Below, in pieces: positions 44,395 to 55,487 of a stretch of DNA of 64,000 nt. The stretch's first letter is position 1. The number at the start of each line of letters is the position of its first letter. Both the position numbers and the translations under genes were made by a program. The notes beneath the pieces are model-generated. The model searched no databases. It had not been told where the DNA came from and saw only the letters and a program-made list of their open reading frames with translations. The stretch is from Armillaria gallica (taxonomy: Eukaryota; Basidiomycota; Agaricomycetes; Agaricales; Physalacriaceae): the NCBI GenBank assembly GCA_037576215.1, contig JBANDB010000009.1, forward strand, positions 248,001-312,000. The letters run 5' to 3'.

Positions 44395-46335
44395 GTCGAT
44401 AGCTTTGATTCTCGTTCCGGTGTAGCTCTCCTTATGTCAAAGCTCATCTTGGTCCATAATGAAACTGACTTTGAAGGTATTTGATACTTGAACGACGGTC
44501 GACATCCTTCTCGTTGGTTCACTGTCCCATTGCTCCAGTTCTGCCGAAAAGTTACATGAACATGATTTTGGACCTCCTGGCAGGCGTACCGGCTCAAGGT
44601 GTTGCTAGTTATGTGATTCACTCTCGGGCTTGACATTCAACTTGAATTTTTTAGATTTCTTTCTTGCAGAACATGCATTTTCAATCGAGACGGAAATACA
44701 AGCCCACATGGATGATTTTCCACCTTTCAGTTCAGCCTGGAAGGCAGCAAGCATCATAAACGGTCGCCATAATGTAGTCATATCGAAGTAAATGATTTAT
44801 TGGTTTTTTACAGCGAAATATGTAGCTATGACTCGAGAGAAGAACTTCGTATCTAAATGTATACGCATCAGTGACATCATCATTCCTGAATACTGGGCTC
44901 GCTTACTCAGTAAGCGCTTCAAGGTAATTCTCACGGAAGATCGTCTTCTGTAACCAAACCGCTATAAACTTGACGCATATAAATATCACCGTCATAATCC
45001 TCCCCAGCGAAGGGAGGAAAAAGAAGGTCCGTGGGCGATCCACTATTGTCCTCGAGCCAAACTGTGACATCCGGTGGGGCGTTGATGACGGCCAGTTGCT
45101 CATCGAACATTTTGATGGAGGTCCTGCCTACTGGGAGAATCCTTACGCTCTTCAAAATTCCGCCCGCGAGCCTCGACTCGACCATGCGAAGAATGAATTT
45201 GACATGGGGGAAACGAATGATGTAGTGAAACCGCAGGGTGAGCGTATGCAGATTAGGAATCAGCGAAGACGGGGATTTCAGCTCTGCAAGGAATGCTCGG
45301 GTGAAAGGCACACGACATTCGAGAGATTCGAGTGACGGCGTAAGGGACAGAATCGCGACTAGGTCATCTTGGGCACCACGCCAGTTGATATCCAACGTGC
45401 GCACTGAGCACTTTGAATGGCGGAGAAACTCCAAGACGGGAGATCTATTGTGGTCAGAACGTATATTAGCGAACGAATCGCTTTTGATCTTTAACAATTT
45501 TAGATTGGGCGCAGAGATGCAATCTAGCGCGTGAGTATTCCCTAACACTTCAAGGCGTTCGAGCGCAGGCATCTCGATCCTCACGAGAGTGTACTCGCCT
45601 TGCGAAACGCCCGTTACCAATTCCACCAGGCCTGGACAGAGACGGGCAACCTGACCCAGGACAGCTTTGTCTCGTACCATCGCATGCAGTTTCCGCAATG
45701 ATTGAAGTCGAAAAGAGGGAGTAAATATGAAATCATTCAAAAGGTAAGGGTGACCTTCGAGTTCCATGGCCTGCCACCGATGGCTGTGAGCGGCGAGAAT
45801 GGTGCAGAGCGGCCAATAGTCAGAAGTGGGCACGACCTCGCGATGTTGCATATAGAGGGGGAAGGATATAGATATGATTAGAGGATAATCTCCGGAGCGG
45901 CTAAGAATCTCGGTGAGGATTTGTTTCCTTCTTTCAGTGGCATTCTTCCGAGATAGTACCCTGGGATTTGAGAGTGGCGGGATGTCCTTTCGGGTGTCGC
46001 GTGTAGGAAACGCCTTGGTGATGGTTATGGTCGACCACAGTGATTTGGAGGAATTAGCCGTACTTCTCCATGCACTGCTAACCTTCCCGAGGACCCAGAG
46101 TCCATCGGAGAAATCGAATGACTGGACAGGGATCTCGCGATCGGTGAGGTAGTGGTGAAAGATCTTTGAGAGGAGTTCTACGGGAAGCACAGATGACGGG
46201 TCCATGGCTACTGTCGGGTGTTTCAGTACGCTGGAAGACGGCTGATATAAAGAACGCACTGATGGCTTTTGGGAAGAAGAGTGGCTAAGCCAGTGGCTAT
46301 GGATGATGGGCGTTTGACGTAAGGCTTGGTTCGCC
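44395..46335. repeat. Segmental duplication, copy B (pairs with 8835-10775)
   Basis: Same orientation as copy A, covering the second F-box gene and its 3' flank. Divergence is visible throughout, with small indels in the flank and mostly substitutions in the gene. On the right the similarity ends soon after the shared QTP-encoding segment at about 46310. Confidence 0.8.
44931..46205 (-). CDS. F-box-like domain protein (copy B)
   Basis: A single-exon gene of 424 residues, closely related to 9391-10671 along its whole length. It has the F-box-like start LPVELLSKIFHHYL (residues 7-20), SSAWRSTANSS, then the irregular leucine-rich part, and ends with the same EDDLP terminus. ATG 46205 is preferred over the longer open frame to 46685 because similarity to the paralogue starts only shortly before it. 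As an SCF substrate adaptor its partner would be Skp1 and its target is unknown. Both copies keep open frames despite many differences, which argues that both have been under selection. Confidence 0.7.
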   Translation of the reverse strand: MDPSSVLPVELLSKIFHHYLTDREIPVQSFDFSDGLWVLGKVSSAWRSTANSSKSLWSTITITKAFPTRDTRKDIPPLSNPRVLSRKNATERRKQILTEILSRSGDYPLIISISFPLYMQHREVVPTSDYWPLCTILAAHSHRWQAMELEGHPYLLNDFIFTPSFRLQSLRKLHAMVRDKAVLGQVARLCPGLVELVTGVSQGEYTLVRIEMPALERLEVLGNTHALDCISAPNLKLLKIKSDSFANIRSDHNRSPVLEFLRHSKCSVRTLDINWRGAQDDLVAILSLTPSLESLECRVPFTRAFLAELKSPSSLIPNLHTLTLRFHYIIRFPHVKFILRMVESRLAGGILKSVRILPVGRTSIKMFDEQLAVINAPPDVTVWLEDNSGSPTDLLFPPFAGEDYDGDIYMRQVYSGLVTEDDLP

Positions 46336-47312
46336 GGTCCGGGCCGCAGACCGAATCTAACTCTGAAATTGAAATACCCTCGGGCGGCTTGCATTGATAA
46401 AATGTAAGTCGTGCACGGCAAGTGACAGTGTAAACGATGACTCAAGGACGCGTCAGAGGATTTGAACACTGAGAACAATGAAGGAAGAAATAAAACTTTT
46501 GAATCGGGACAGCCTCGCCCGACATATGCTTCTGTAGAACTGCGGTAATCGTCAGAGTATGGGATACTAAGTGTATCGCAGAAAAGGGATAACCTGAAAA
46601 TATGTATTGTACACTGATTGCTCTGTGTCTGGCTAAAGGCGGTATAAATAGCATAACAATTCATCCAATCAACAGAGGAAATCACTGGTCGTTCGTGGTC
46701 AAACTTATTCGGTTATTCGGTACGCAGATGCATCTTGAATCGCTTCCAAATTGCTCTGGTATTTAGTAGCACGGTCACGGTTATTTTTTATGTTCGTCGC
46801 GCTGCTCTGATAGTTCTGAAGTAGATGTCAGATCAATCGCGTACGGTGGTTGTTCGTGGTAAGCGAGAAAAAACCTCGGCCCGCAATGCCGGTTGCAGTC
46901 GGTAACTTCCGAATTTGGCTCTGACGACCGCAAATGAACTCTACGGCTCTCCAAGCTCAATCTCGTCCTTGTCCCCGTCTGCACTTTCATACTCCTTGTA
47001 GCCCATAAGCCTATACCATTCCGCTTCCTTCTTTTCATGGAGCGAGTGACAAAACATGCACTCCTTTTTCAAGTGTTGGTGGCAAAGTACCTAGGACCCA
47101 TAGCTTAATCGCGTTGTTGGATAAGAAGTCATCGATTGAAGTCAACTCCATCTATTTTTGTGGAGATAAATTTCGGGCTGAGGTACATTATCCGGCTGTG
47201 GTATTTATGAGCAAGATATAAATTTAGGTGGTAATCCAGCTAACTTTAGATGCTTCACATGGTGATTCCTACAGGTAACACTGGTAAACGCCTACATGCA
47301 TCATATCGTAAG
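46336..47312. other. No supported gene
   Basis: Frames on the minus strand (46442-46654 and 46781-47038) are short and without recognisable domain. The stretch is presumably the intergenic region between the F-box copy and the hypothetical gene at 47313. Confidence 0.35.
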
Positions 47313-47841
47313 CTAGGACATCGCCTCTTCCTCGAGATCCCACGCATCTTCCAACTCTTTGGGTGGAACTGGCCCTGGCTTTATGTCAGCCGCCGCAAAC
47401 GGGGTCACCGAATAGATCTGCTCGTCCCCATTGATCCAAAGTCTTGCCCGTTCCATGAAAGCCTCAAGCGTCGGATATTTCTCCGTGAACTTGTAAAGCT
47501 TGTCCGTGTCAAGGTTGAACAGGTAGTACTGCCTCGTATCGTCGCCGCATCGAATAATGGTTGTATATGTCCCAACCTTGTACATGACGAAGAAGATATC
47601 GCCATAAATGCCATAATATCCTTCCAGTATGGCATTTTCTCTGGTGCGACCATTGATGCAGGGTGCCAGAAGGTCGCTGCCATCAAATGCGCCCCAGTAG
47701 CAGCTCCACCCGAGTGGAATATTAGAACGGTCTGTGTTTAAGCGGTGGTTTGGTTTCGCGAAATTGATGGTCAGTTCGGTCTGAGCTCGCGATGAAAGTG
47801 AGGTATAAGACTAGCTTGTCTGGCATTACACTCACAGTCAT
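47313..47841 (-). CDS. Small hypothetical protein, two exons
   Basis: A 157-residue model. ATG 47841 begins a 6-nt first exon (Met-Thr); an intron of 55 nt (47781-47835, GTGAGT..CTCAG) follows, then one open exon 47780-47313. The protein is Tyr/Trp/Asp-rich (IPLGWSCYWGAFDGSD, ILEGYYGIYGDIFFV) and ends in an acidic tail. There is no signal peptide or membrane segment and no family I recognise. The very short first exon is the weak point. The frame has no Met between the acceptor and residue 76, which supports a spliced start. The opposite frame 47250-47741 has a poorer composition and is rejected. Confidence 0.5.
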
Positions 47842-48547
47842 TGAGATGAAGACTTTTTTACTATATGGAGAGCAATGTTCTGAATAGGGACTATGCAAGA
47901 CCCGCGCTGCCGCTGACCAGTTGTGACGAACAGTTGCGATGACGTCACTCCGGATCAACCCGAGGAACTGTACAGACGACCGAAACCTTATCCTCACACG
48001 ACGGCGGGCGCACAAAGGAGGGCCGACAGCAAAGTCGGGCACCAGGGGGCAGCCACACATGCACATGTAGGTAGTCCACTGGTAGCAGAAGTCTCGCAGC
48101 CACATGGGCATGCGTAGGGAAATGGGTCCCAGAGGGTTGGTTTTTTGGGTTTAATTTTACGTCCTAAGGGGGACGGTTCAGAGTGATTATGAACACACCA
48201 GCGACGAATCCGAATGGAATCATCTATTTTTCAGAGCGGTAGAGGGCACCGACGAGCCTATACAGAGACGACGAGGTATTGATGATGGTGCATCGAGTCA
48301 TTGACAGTTTGACATAATGAGCAAATAATGAGGATATGTAACAGGAGGGGAAAGGACGTCAATTGTCATCTCGGACGAGCTTCAACCTCAAAGAACTGAG
48401 AGATGTGGTTACTGACAGGAGACCTTTGTAAGAAGGAAGAAAACACCAAAAATTTGGAGGTCGCAAAAGGTTATATGGTTATCATTCAAATGAAAGCCTA
48501 TGAGCGACTTCAGTCGTAACGGCAGAACCTCAACTTTAGCCGCTATA
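47842..48547. other. Intergenic, no supported gene
   Basis: This lies between the start of the hypothetical gene and the 3' end of the sugar transporter. No open frame of interest and no repeats were seen. Confidence 0.4.
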
Positions 48548-51141
48548 TCATTCCAAAACGTCAACTTGACCCGACGTCTTAATGTCGACGTTGATCTTGC
48601 GGGCACTTGCCATAGCCGGCCACGCAGAATTGAACACATCCTCCAATTCTTCCAATGTACGTCCACGCTGAGAAGGCGGAATTAGTTAGTCCACATCCGA
48701 AGAAAATACCAATGCTTCACTCACGGTCTCCACACAGAATAAAAACCACAAAACGGATGCAACAAGGTCCCATCCGACGAACACGAAGTAATACTTCCAT
48801 CCAAGACGCCCTAAACCAACACTATTTCCAAAGGTGTTGATGAAGCCGGCGACATTGGATATCAGGATATGAACTGCAAAGAGCAACGAGGTGCAGATTA
48901 GCAAGGAACTTACTGCGCGTAAATCAGACTTACTTCCCATGCCCTTGGCACGTATGTCCTGTCGCAAAACTCTATAGATCTCGCATTAGCAGCCACAGAT
49001 GCATCGGAAAACAGGTACTTACTCTGCACAGTACACCGCCTGAAGAGGAGTGTACGTAAAACTGTAAACGACACCGAAGAGAAAAACCATGGCGATGGAA
49101 GCATTGGCGCCGGTCGTGTTCGCATTGTCTGATTTACCATCTGGAGAATTTCTTTAGAATTAATAGGGTAATGGGCAAGCTAGCGTTAGACGTACATGCG
49201 GAAGTTAAGGCGGCGACCACCGCTAACAATACCGCAAGTGTGAAAGCCCCGATGTATAATCGCCTGCGACGTCCAATACGGTCGGACAATGCAGCGCCCT
49301 TTAATAGATGACAGCAAAACTACGCGATCGGAGAAGAAAATGACATACACTAAAGGCGCCAAATGCGGATAAAATTGAATTCGCGAAGTTGCTGGAAAGG
49401 GAGGATAAGCTCAGGTGCAACGGACGAGGTCGAAAGTGACGCACTAGACGAGTTGCTGATGTTTTGATTTTACTCCAGCGTTACTCATCAGCATAGGAAG
49501 GAAATAGGTCAGCTGGAAAGCCCGTTATAGCTATTCAGTAAGATGCAACGCTTGGCAGCTTACTCCGTTCCCTGCAAGTTGTCCGTTGACCTTGGAGAGG
49601 AATTCCGATGAAGGTCACAAGAGAGAAGAAGAATGACTTACACACTGAAATATGGGTCAGATACACGTGCATTATAGAGGATAACAGCATACCATCAGCA
49701 CAAGGCAAAGCATGCGCCATCCTGGCCGTCAGCGGTATGTTAGAACCAATGCGGGCAGTAATGAATGAAATCAAAAGTCGACGTACGACTATTTTTATCC
49801 TTAAAGAGACCGCTATAGTCCCAAAACGGTTCACGTTTCTTGACCTCTATGGCATCTTGAAACTCCTTCAGTTGAAGCTGAATGTTTCAAGTCAGAGAAG
49901 TAACACGATGACCAGAGTAGGTGATCAACTGCACCTCGATAACTGGATTGGTCTTTCCATCATTGCTGTGATAGCCAACAAGGACTTCCCTCGCTTTGTC
50001 CAAGCGACCTTTCTGAACGTACCACCGCGGACTTTCAGGACAGAGCCAACAGCAACACATAACGATAATCTGGACGGGCCATTAAAACCTGAATAGAATC
50101 ATAGAGAAGTTCGTACCGGAGGGAAAATTTGCAGGATAAGCGGAAGACGCCAAGCCCAAGTACTGTTCATCTTCTGTGTGCCAACCATAGCTCCAGTGGC
50201 TAGTATGCTGCCGATGAAGAAGCATCTGTGGAGGATATTGCAGTGCAACAGTATTTAAACGCGAACGATGACACACGAGTTGTAGAAGCCACCGAGACGA
50301 CCTCGCCATTGAGGAGGCGCCAATTCTGTGACCCATGTTGGCGCGGCCGTCGTAGAAATAGAGATTCCGAACCCGAGAATGAACTAGAAGAGGCATGAGT
50401 GCAGACCTAGAAACAATAATCCTTTGCTCACCCGACCACCCAAGAAAGCACTGGCATTCTGAGCAGAGGCGATTATAGCCGCTCCAATAAGGATGAAGAA
50501 GGCGCCCTGATACCGCAGTCAGCAGGGACACCATAGAACGAAAAGGGCTGACAGTAAACATTCCGCCCCGTCGCCCCCACTAGAATAAATCGAGGTTAGA
50601 TAAGATATCTCGGATGAGTATTACGCACAATATCACTAAGCGGGCCTGCAAAAAATGCGCCGACGACATTGCCGACAATACTGATCAAGAGGATTAGCGT
50701 TTCGGGCTGGATAAAAATATAGAGTACTTACTAAATCATGAAAACAATTCCTGTAGATACGCCAACTTGTTCGTAGCCGAACTAACACTTATTATTTCAG
50801 TGAACCAAGGGTACATAGAACAGGACGTACATAGTCCAAGTATTGGTCCATGGCGTTGATACCGCTCATCAGGCTTCCATCGAATCCAGAAGATACAGCG
50901 TTCAAGAATCCCACCATTATGATGACATAGAGCTGAATTCGTGGGATAAGGTTACTTAGATAAGGATAGTTGAAAGTACCTTAAACGCCCGCTTGCTCCT
51001 TGGATCCAACAAAGTCGTCTCTACAGCTTTTGAAAATTCGGCATTGTAGGCTACGTCAACTCTGCTGATTGGAGGATTGTAGATGACAGGGGATGCGGAG
51101 GTTCCTTTGATTTCTTCTTCAGAAAGTTCGTCTATAGCCAT
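48548..51141 (-). CDS. MFS sugar transporter (lactose permease/hexose transporter type)
   Basis: A multi-exon gene with about a dozen short introns, ATG 51141 and stop TGA 48550-48548. Membrane segments are recognisable: SGFDGSLMSGINAMDQY at the first helix, YIVGNVVGAFFAGPLSDI followed by WGRRGG, FILIGAAIIASAQNAS, WRGRLGGFYNSC, then PESPRWYVQKGR and VLVGYHSNDG of the central loop, LSDRIGRRRR, and the last helices (YYFVFVGWDLVASVLWF) before a tail with LEELEDVF. These are sugar-porter signatures. The ATG at 51141 is used because the frame leads straight into AYNAEFSKAV and the first helix; the open frame 51316-51591 upstream is in different context and may be incidental. No lesion was seen. 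It likely imports mono- or disaccharides released by the divergent GH3 enzyme. Confidence 0.85.
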
Positions 51142-52042
51142 GAAAGATGTACTAGACCGCTCCGAACAAGGACCGCTGGGATTTATATCTGTTCGATTGA
51201 TAGACACCACCAAATAACGCTGAAATCGGACCGTCGAGAGATAAGACAATAGGTATGCTGCTATAGAAATCATAAGCACTGTGCGGCGTTCTCACGCGTT
51301 GTGCTGATATATTGATCAGTGATTGCGTGCGGAACGTGTGCTTCCGCTGAACAGAAGAGCGACCCATGGAACAAATAAGTATACTATAGCGACTTTTCCC
51401 AGTGTAAGATAAAGTAATATAGAGAAAAAACAGAATACGCACTGTTTTGTTGTAGCTAACATTCGAGTTTCGGTGTCTCTGATAAAGACAGTGTCCGCCG
51501 GGAAGATTTTAGAAGCAAAATCGAAGGCAGGTTCACCGAGGGAAGTCATGTGCAAGTCATGGGAGGCTTTAAGGCCCAAAATAGAACTCATGTTCGGAGA
51601 CTTCGGTCCGTACCACCGCCTGTATTTGTGATTGGATCCACCACTGTACTGCTCAAGCGCTCAGACATTGCTCAGTTCGTTATCTTCCTTTCACTTTGAT
51701 TCTTGATAGAGAAACAAGCGGTTTGTATCATTAAGATCCTGCGATTCTCTTCAGCCCACGTATGTGCAACGTATGTGTGCCGTCACTTCACTGCGGCACC
51801 TCACGCGAGCAGAAGAACCGTCCAAGAACCATCACGAACCTGTCACTCATGATCGAGTACGTTTTTGGTTGCCCTTCTCCTCACGTATTATGACTGTTGC
51901 TTGTGAATGCTCTTTTGGCTTTCACCAGACTTGCCTTCACCCTACAAGGGCTTGAAGCTTGAAGTCCTCCCCGACTGTTTCGCATCTATAACAGCCGGAA
52001 CGGCAAAAGTCAACCAACATCGAGGAAGAAATAAATAAATAA
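51142..52042. promoter_or_regulatory. Divergent intergenic region between transporter and GH3
   Basis: The region of 901 bp separates the two start codons, so it must hold both promoters. ATAAATAAATAA lies just before the GH3 ATG. I could not pick out a confident TATA box or regulator site. A minus-strand frame (51316-51591) is open for 91 codons and could be an alternative 5' exon of the transporter. Confidence 0.4.
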
Positions 52043-55000
52043 ATGGTCTTCAAGTTGACGACTGCCGTTTTGGCGGTTGTTTTCTGCGTAAAGGTATACT
52101 TCAACCTCGACAAGGATGTATTCCTTGACGATCTTGTCAACAAAATGACTGTTCCCGAGCTTGTTATGCAGCTTCATCTCATGTTCGCCGATAATGTTGT
52201 TGGTCCGAGGTCAGAAAATGAGCTATACGGTATGATTATCATGTTTACAATATATTCATTACTTCTAATACCCCAGCAGATTTTTCTATGCAATCAGCAC
52301 CAACAGCTGGTATTGGTGTTATCCACGACTGGTATCCGACCGATCGGACTTACTATAACACGCTCCAGAAGTTTAATCGCGACAAGAGCCGCCTCGGAGT
52401 CCCTTTTATGCAGTTGGGAGAATGCGCCCATGGTGTGGGATCATTCAAGCAGTCGATGTTTCCTCAAGCAGTAGGAATGGGCGTTAGCTTCGATCGAGAG
52501 ATAGTGTACAAAGTTGGGAGGGCCATCGGTGAAGAGGCTCGAGCTATAGGTATCCATGCGTGTCTGGCTCCCGTTCTTGATTTGGGAAAAGAACCAAGGT
52601 GGGGACGGGTGCAGGGTACGTTGCGCCTTTAAATGTCCTGTGTATACAGAGCTGACTGCCTGTTAATAGAGGCTTGGGGAGAAGAGTTTGTTCTCACATC
52701 TCATATGGGTGTCGCGTTCGCTTCTGGTCTGTCAAAGAATGGATCATGGGGCGATCCTGACGCTGTAGTTCCTGTTATGAAGGTATGAATATGTACACTT
52801 CGGTACAGGCAACGAACTCACTGCTTGTGTTGATGCAGCGCTTCGCCGCTCATGGCAGTCCGCATGGCAGAATCAATGCAGCCTCTTTTATGGGCCATGG
52901 GTTGTGCCAAGTCATGATGGAGGTGCTCGTGCCCTTTAAGGCTGCTTTCGAGCTCGGAGGCGCCAGAGGGGTCATGATGTAGGTGCTTACTTATAATACA
53001 ATCCTCTAGCCGTGGCACTGAATTAACCATAGGGCATACCATGAATTGGATGATATACCCGCTCATGTACATCCATTACTATATGATGCATTGGATGGGT
53101 GGGGTTTCGATGGTATGCTGATGAGATCTTGCTTTTTTGCCCCCCGCATGTAACCCGTTTGACATAGCTTTTATCATTGCTGATGACACAGGTACGAGAT
53201 TCAAAATTTCTAAATGATTGACTTGCTGATTACTCAAAGGAATGAGAATTCTGAATGTGCGACATACCGTGTCAAACTCTCCGGCGGATACCATACAACA
53301 ATGGTTCAACGCTGGCGGAAATCTGCAGTTCTATGACTATGATCTGCCAACGTATCTTAACGTGAGTCAGCCTGGCTACAGCCTTTATCTCTATACTTAC
53401 TTAGCACAGTGCACTATCGATCTGATAGCAAATGAGACTGTTGCTAAGTCCACCTTGCGATCCCATGCTCGGAGGGTTCTCAAAGTTAAATATGACCTCG
53501 GGCTCTTCAGTAATCCATACATCCCCGACGGCCTCGATTATAATAATCTAACAACCGAGCATATCCCCCTCACTCTCGATGCTGCCCGCCGTTCCATCGT
53601 TCTCCTCGAGAACAAAAACTCGACGCTCCCCATTAGACCTATGGAGCAAGGTATCTCCAAGATCGCACTCATCGGACCCTTCTCCAACATTCTCAACTAT
53701 GGTGATTACTCAGGCTCCTGGGGTGAGTACCCCGTTGCCAATTCGAGCACCACAAGGCAGGCGATGAAGGGGTACCTCTCTACAAACCACCCAAATGTCA
53801 GCCTCGTCTCGAGCTGGGGTGCTGATACCTCGATGTACGCTGCCCAGCATGCCATACCGGGATACCTTCTCTCCTCTAACGGTACTCCCGGCGGATTGCT
53901 CGCGACGTATTACTCCGATACAAATTTTCTCGACGCAGTCTTCCACGTACAGGAGCATCCAAATCGGGACTGGGGAATATACCCTCCCCTCGGACTGCCA
54001 TCAAATAATTTCAGTGTAGTCTGGGAAGGCGAGCTCGAGGTACCGGTGGATGGAAGTAATGTCGATGGTTACATCGGCATTGCAGTTTATGCGAACAATA
54101 CGGGGCGGCTATATGTCGACGACGTCCTAGTCGCTCAGTCTGAGCTCTCAGATACTGGGACTGTGATGGGCAACATCCAGTCACTAGGCTACGTCCTCGC
54201 GAATGCGACGATCACTCCACCTGGGGGAGCTCCGTTTACTGAGAGCCGGTGCGAGACATAAAATAAGGATCGAGTTCCAGGTATGGAATCTGTGGCAAAA
54301 GGTCGAGAATGTTAATTCGATCAACGCGCAGGTGGAGCTATTTTGGAACCTAGTGGATCGAACGGACCCTGTTAGAAAGGCTGTAGATGTTGCGAATGAG
54401 GCGGACGTTGTCGTGTTAGCAGTCGGCGCCAGTTAGAGTAGTGACGGCGAAAGTGGAGATAGGGCTAACATGGGCCTGTCCGTTAATCAAAGTGGGTCCA
54501 ATAAGCTTCCTTATACTTCGGTGCTGATATATTGTTCAAGCCAAACTAGCTGATGCAATCTTCGCTTTGAGGAAACCTGTGGTACTCGTGCTAGAGGGCG
54601 GTCGACCGTTTGCGATCCCAGAGTACTATAGCAGGTGCGCCGCCGCTATGAATGCCGTTGGTATTTATACCATAACCCTAATTTGGTTCTGACCAATTAG
54701 CATAGTTCTTCCCTGGTCAATCGGGCGGACAAGCTATCGTGGATGTTTTGTTTGGGGAATTCAATCCTGGTGGAAGAGTGCCGTTGAGCGTGCCATACGA
54801 TGTGGCGAAGCTGCCTGTTTACTACAAGTGAGGATGAAGTTTCTGATTCGGTCGTCCATTCTCTGACTTCTGAGTTAGCTACAAATTTACGGATCACGCG
54901 AGGAATGATACAGACCTGATTTATTTTCCTACGGTATGTTTTATATTACCTAGCTGGTATGCTTTGTTGATTGATGTGGCTGCAGTACTCTTTCGGCTAC

Positions 55001-55445
55001 GGCCTGTCATACACGACGTTCTCTGTACAAAACTTCAATGCCACTTCCAATGGTGGAGTGAAGACATTCACTTCAGGCGAAACGATTACTTTCCGCGTGG
55101 AGATCACCAACGAAGGGAATCTCGCTGGTTCATACGTCGCTCAGGTATAAAGGCTGCCATTTCTCTGCTCCCCTTGCTTACCTGTTTTTGTAGGTCTATC
55201 TGTTAGTCCGAGTCTCCGCCATCGTACACCCGCAGAAACAGCTCGTCGCATTCAACAGAGTTTATTTCAATGCTGGGCAGACGAAGGTGGCGACGATGGA
55301 GCTCGAGGTAGACAGGTACCTGAGAATCATCAATAGGAGATATGAATGGGAACTGGAGAGGGGAGAATATGTGTTTGCGTTACTTGAGTATGGGGGCCCA
55401 GACGCAAACACGGGAACCAATGTAACAAAGTTTTGCCTGGGGTAG
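52043..55445 (+). pseudogene. GH3 beta-glucosidase with PA14 insert, frameshift and nonsense
   Basis: Starts at ATG 52043 with a hydrophobic leader (TTAVLAVVFCV), and is split by about nine short introns. The N-terminal GH3 barrel is intact: GVPFMQLGECAHG, GIHACLAPVLDLGKEPRWGR, MAYHELDDIPAH, and IIADDTG around the likely nucleophile Asp. The second GH3 domain starts at SIVLLENKNSTLP. A PA14-like insert (GLLATYYSD ... RLYVDDVLV, about 53885-54120) follows. Near 54236 the frame shifts by one, and TAG 54434-54436 replaces what is usually Trp before SDGESGDR. The rest (FNPGGRVPLSVPYD, YSFGYGLSYTTF, fibronectin-III-like end) is readable to TAG 55443-55445. The enzyme family removes terminal glucose from beta-glucosides and cellobiose, usually secreted. 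Two lesions may also be sequence errors. Confidence 0.82.
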
Positions 55446-55487
55446 CTTGAAGGAACGCATCATATTTCGTAGTTCACTACTTAATAA

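Noticed and set aside
47250..47741. 163-codon plus-strand frame
   Set aside because: It lies antisense to a better minus-strand model with a good intron and natural composition.
51316..51591. Minus-strand frame upstream of the transporter as its first exon
   Set aside because: No clear donor and acceptor pair joins it to the exon at 51141, which has its own ATG. It is kept only as a possible alternative 5' exon.
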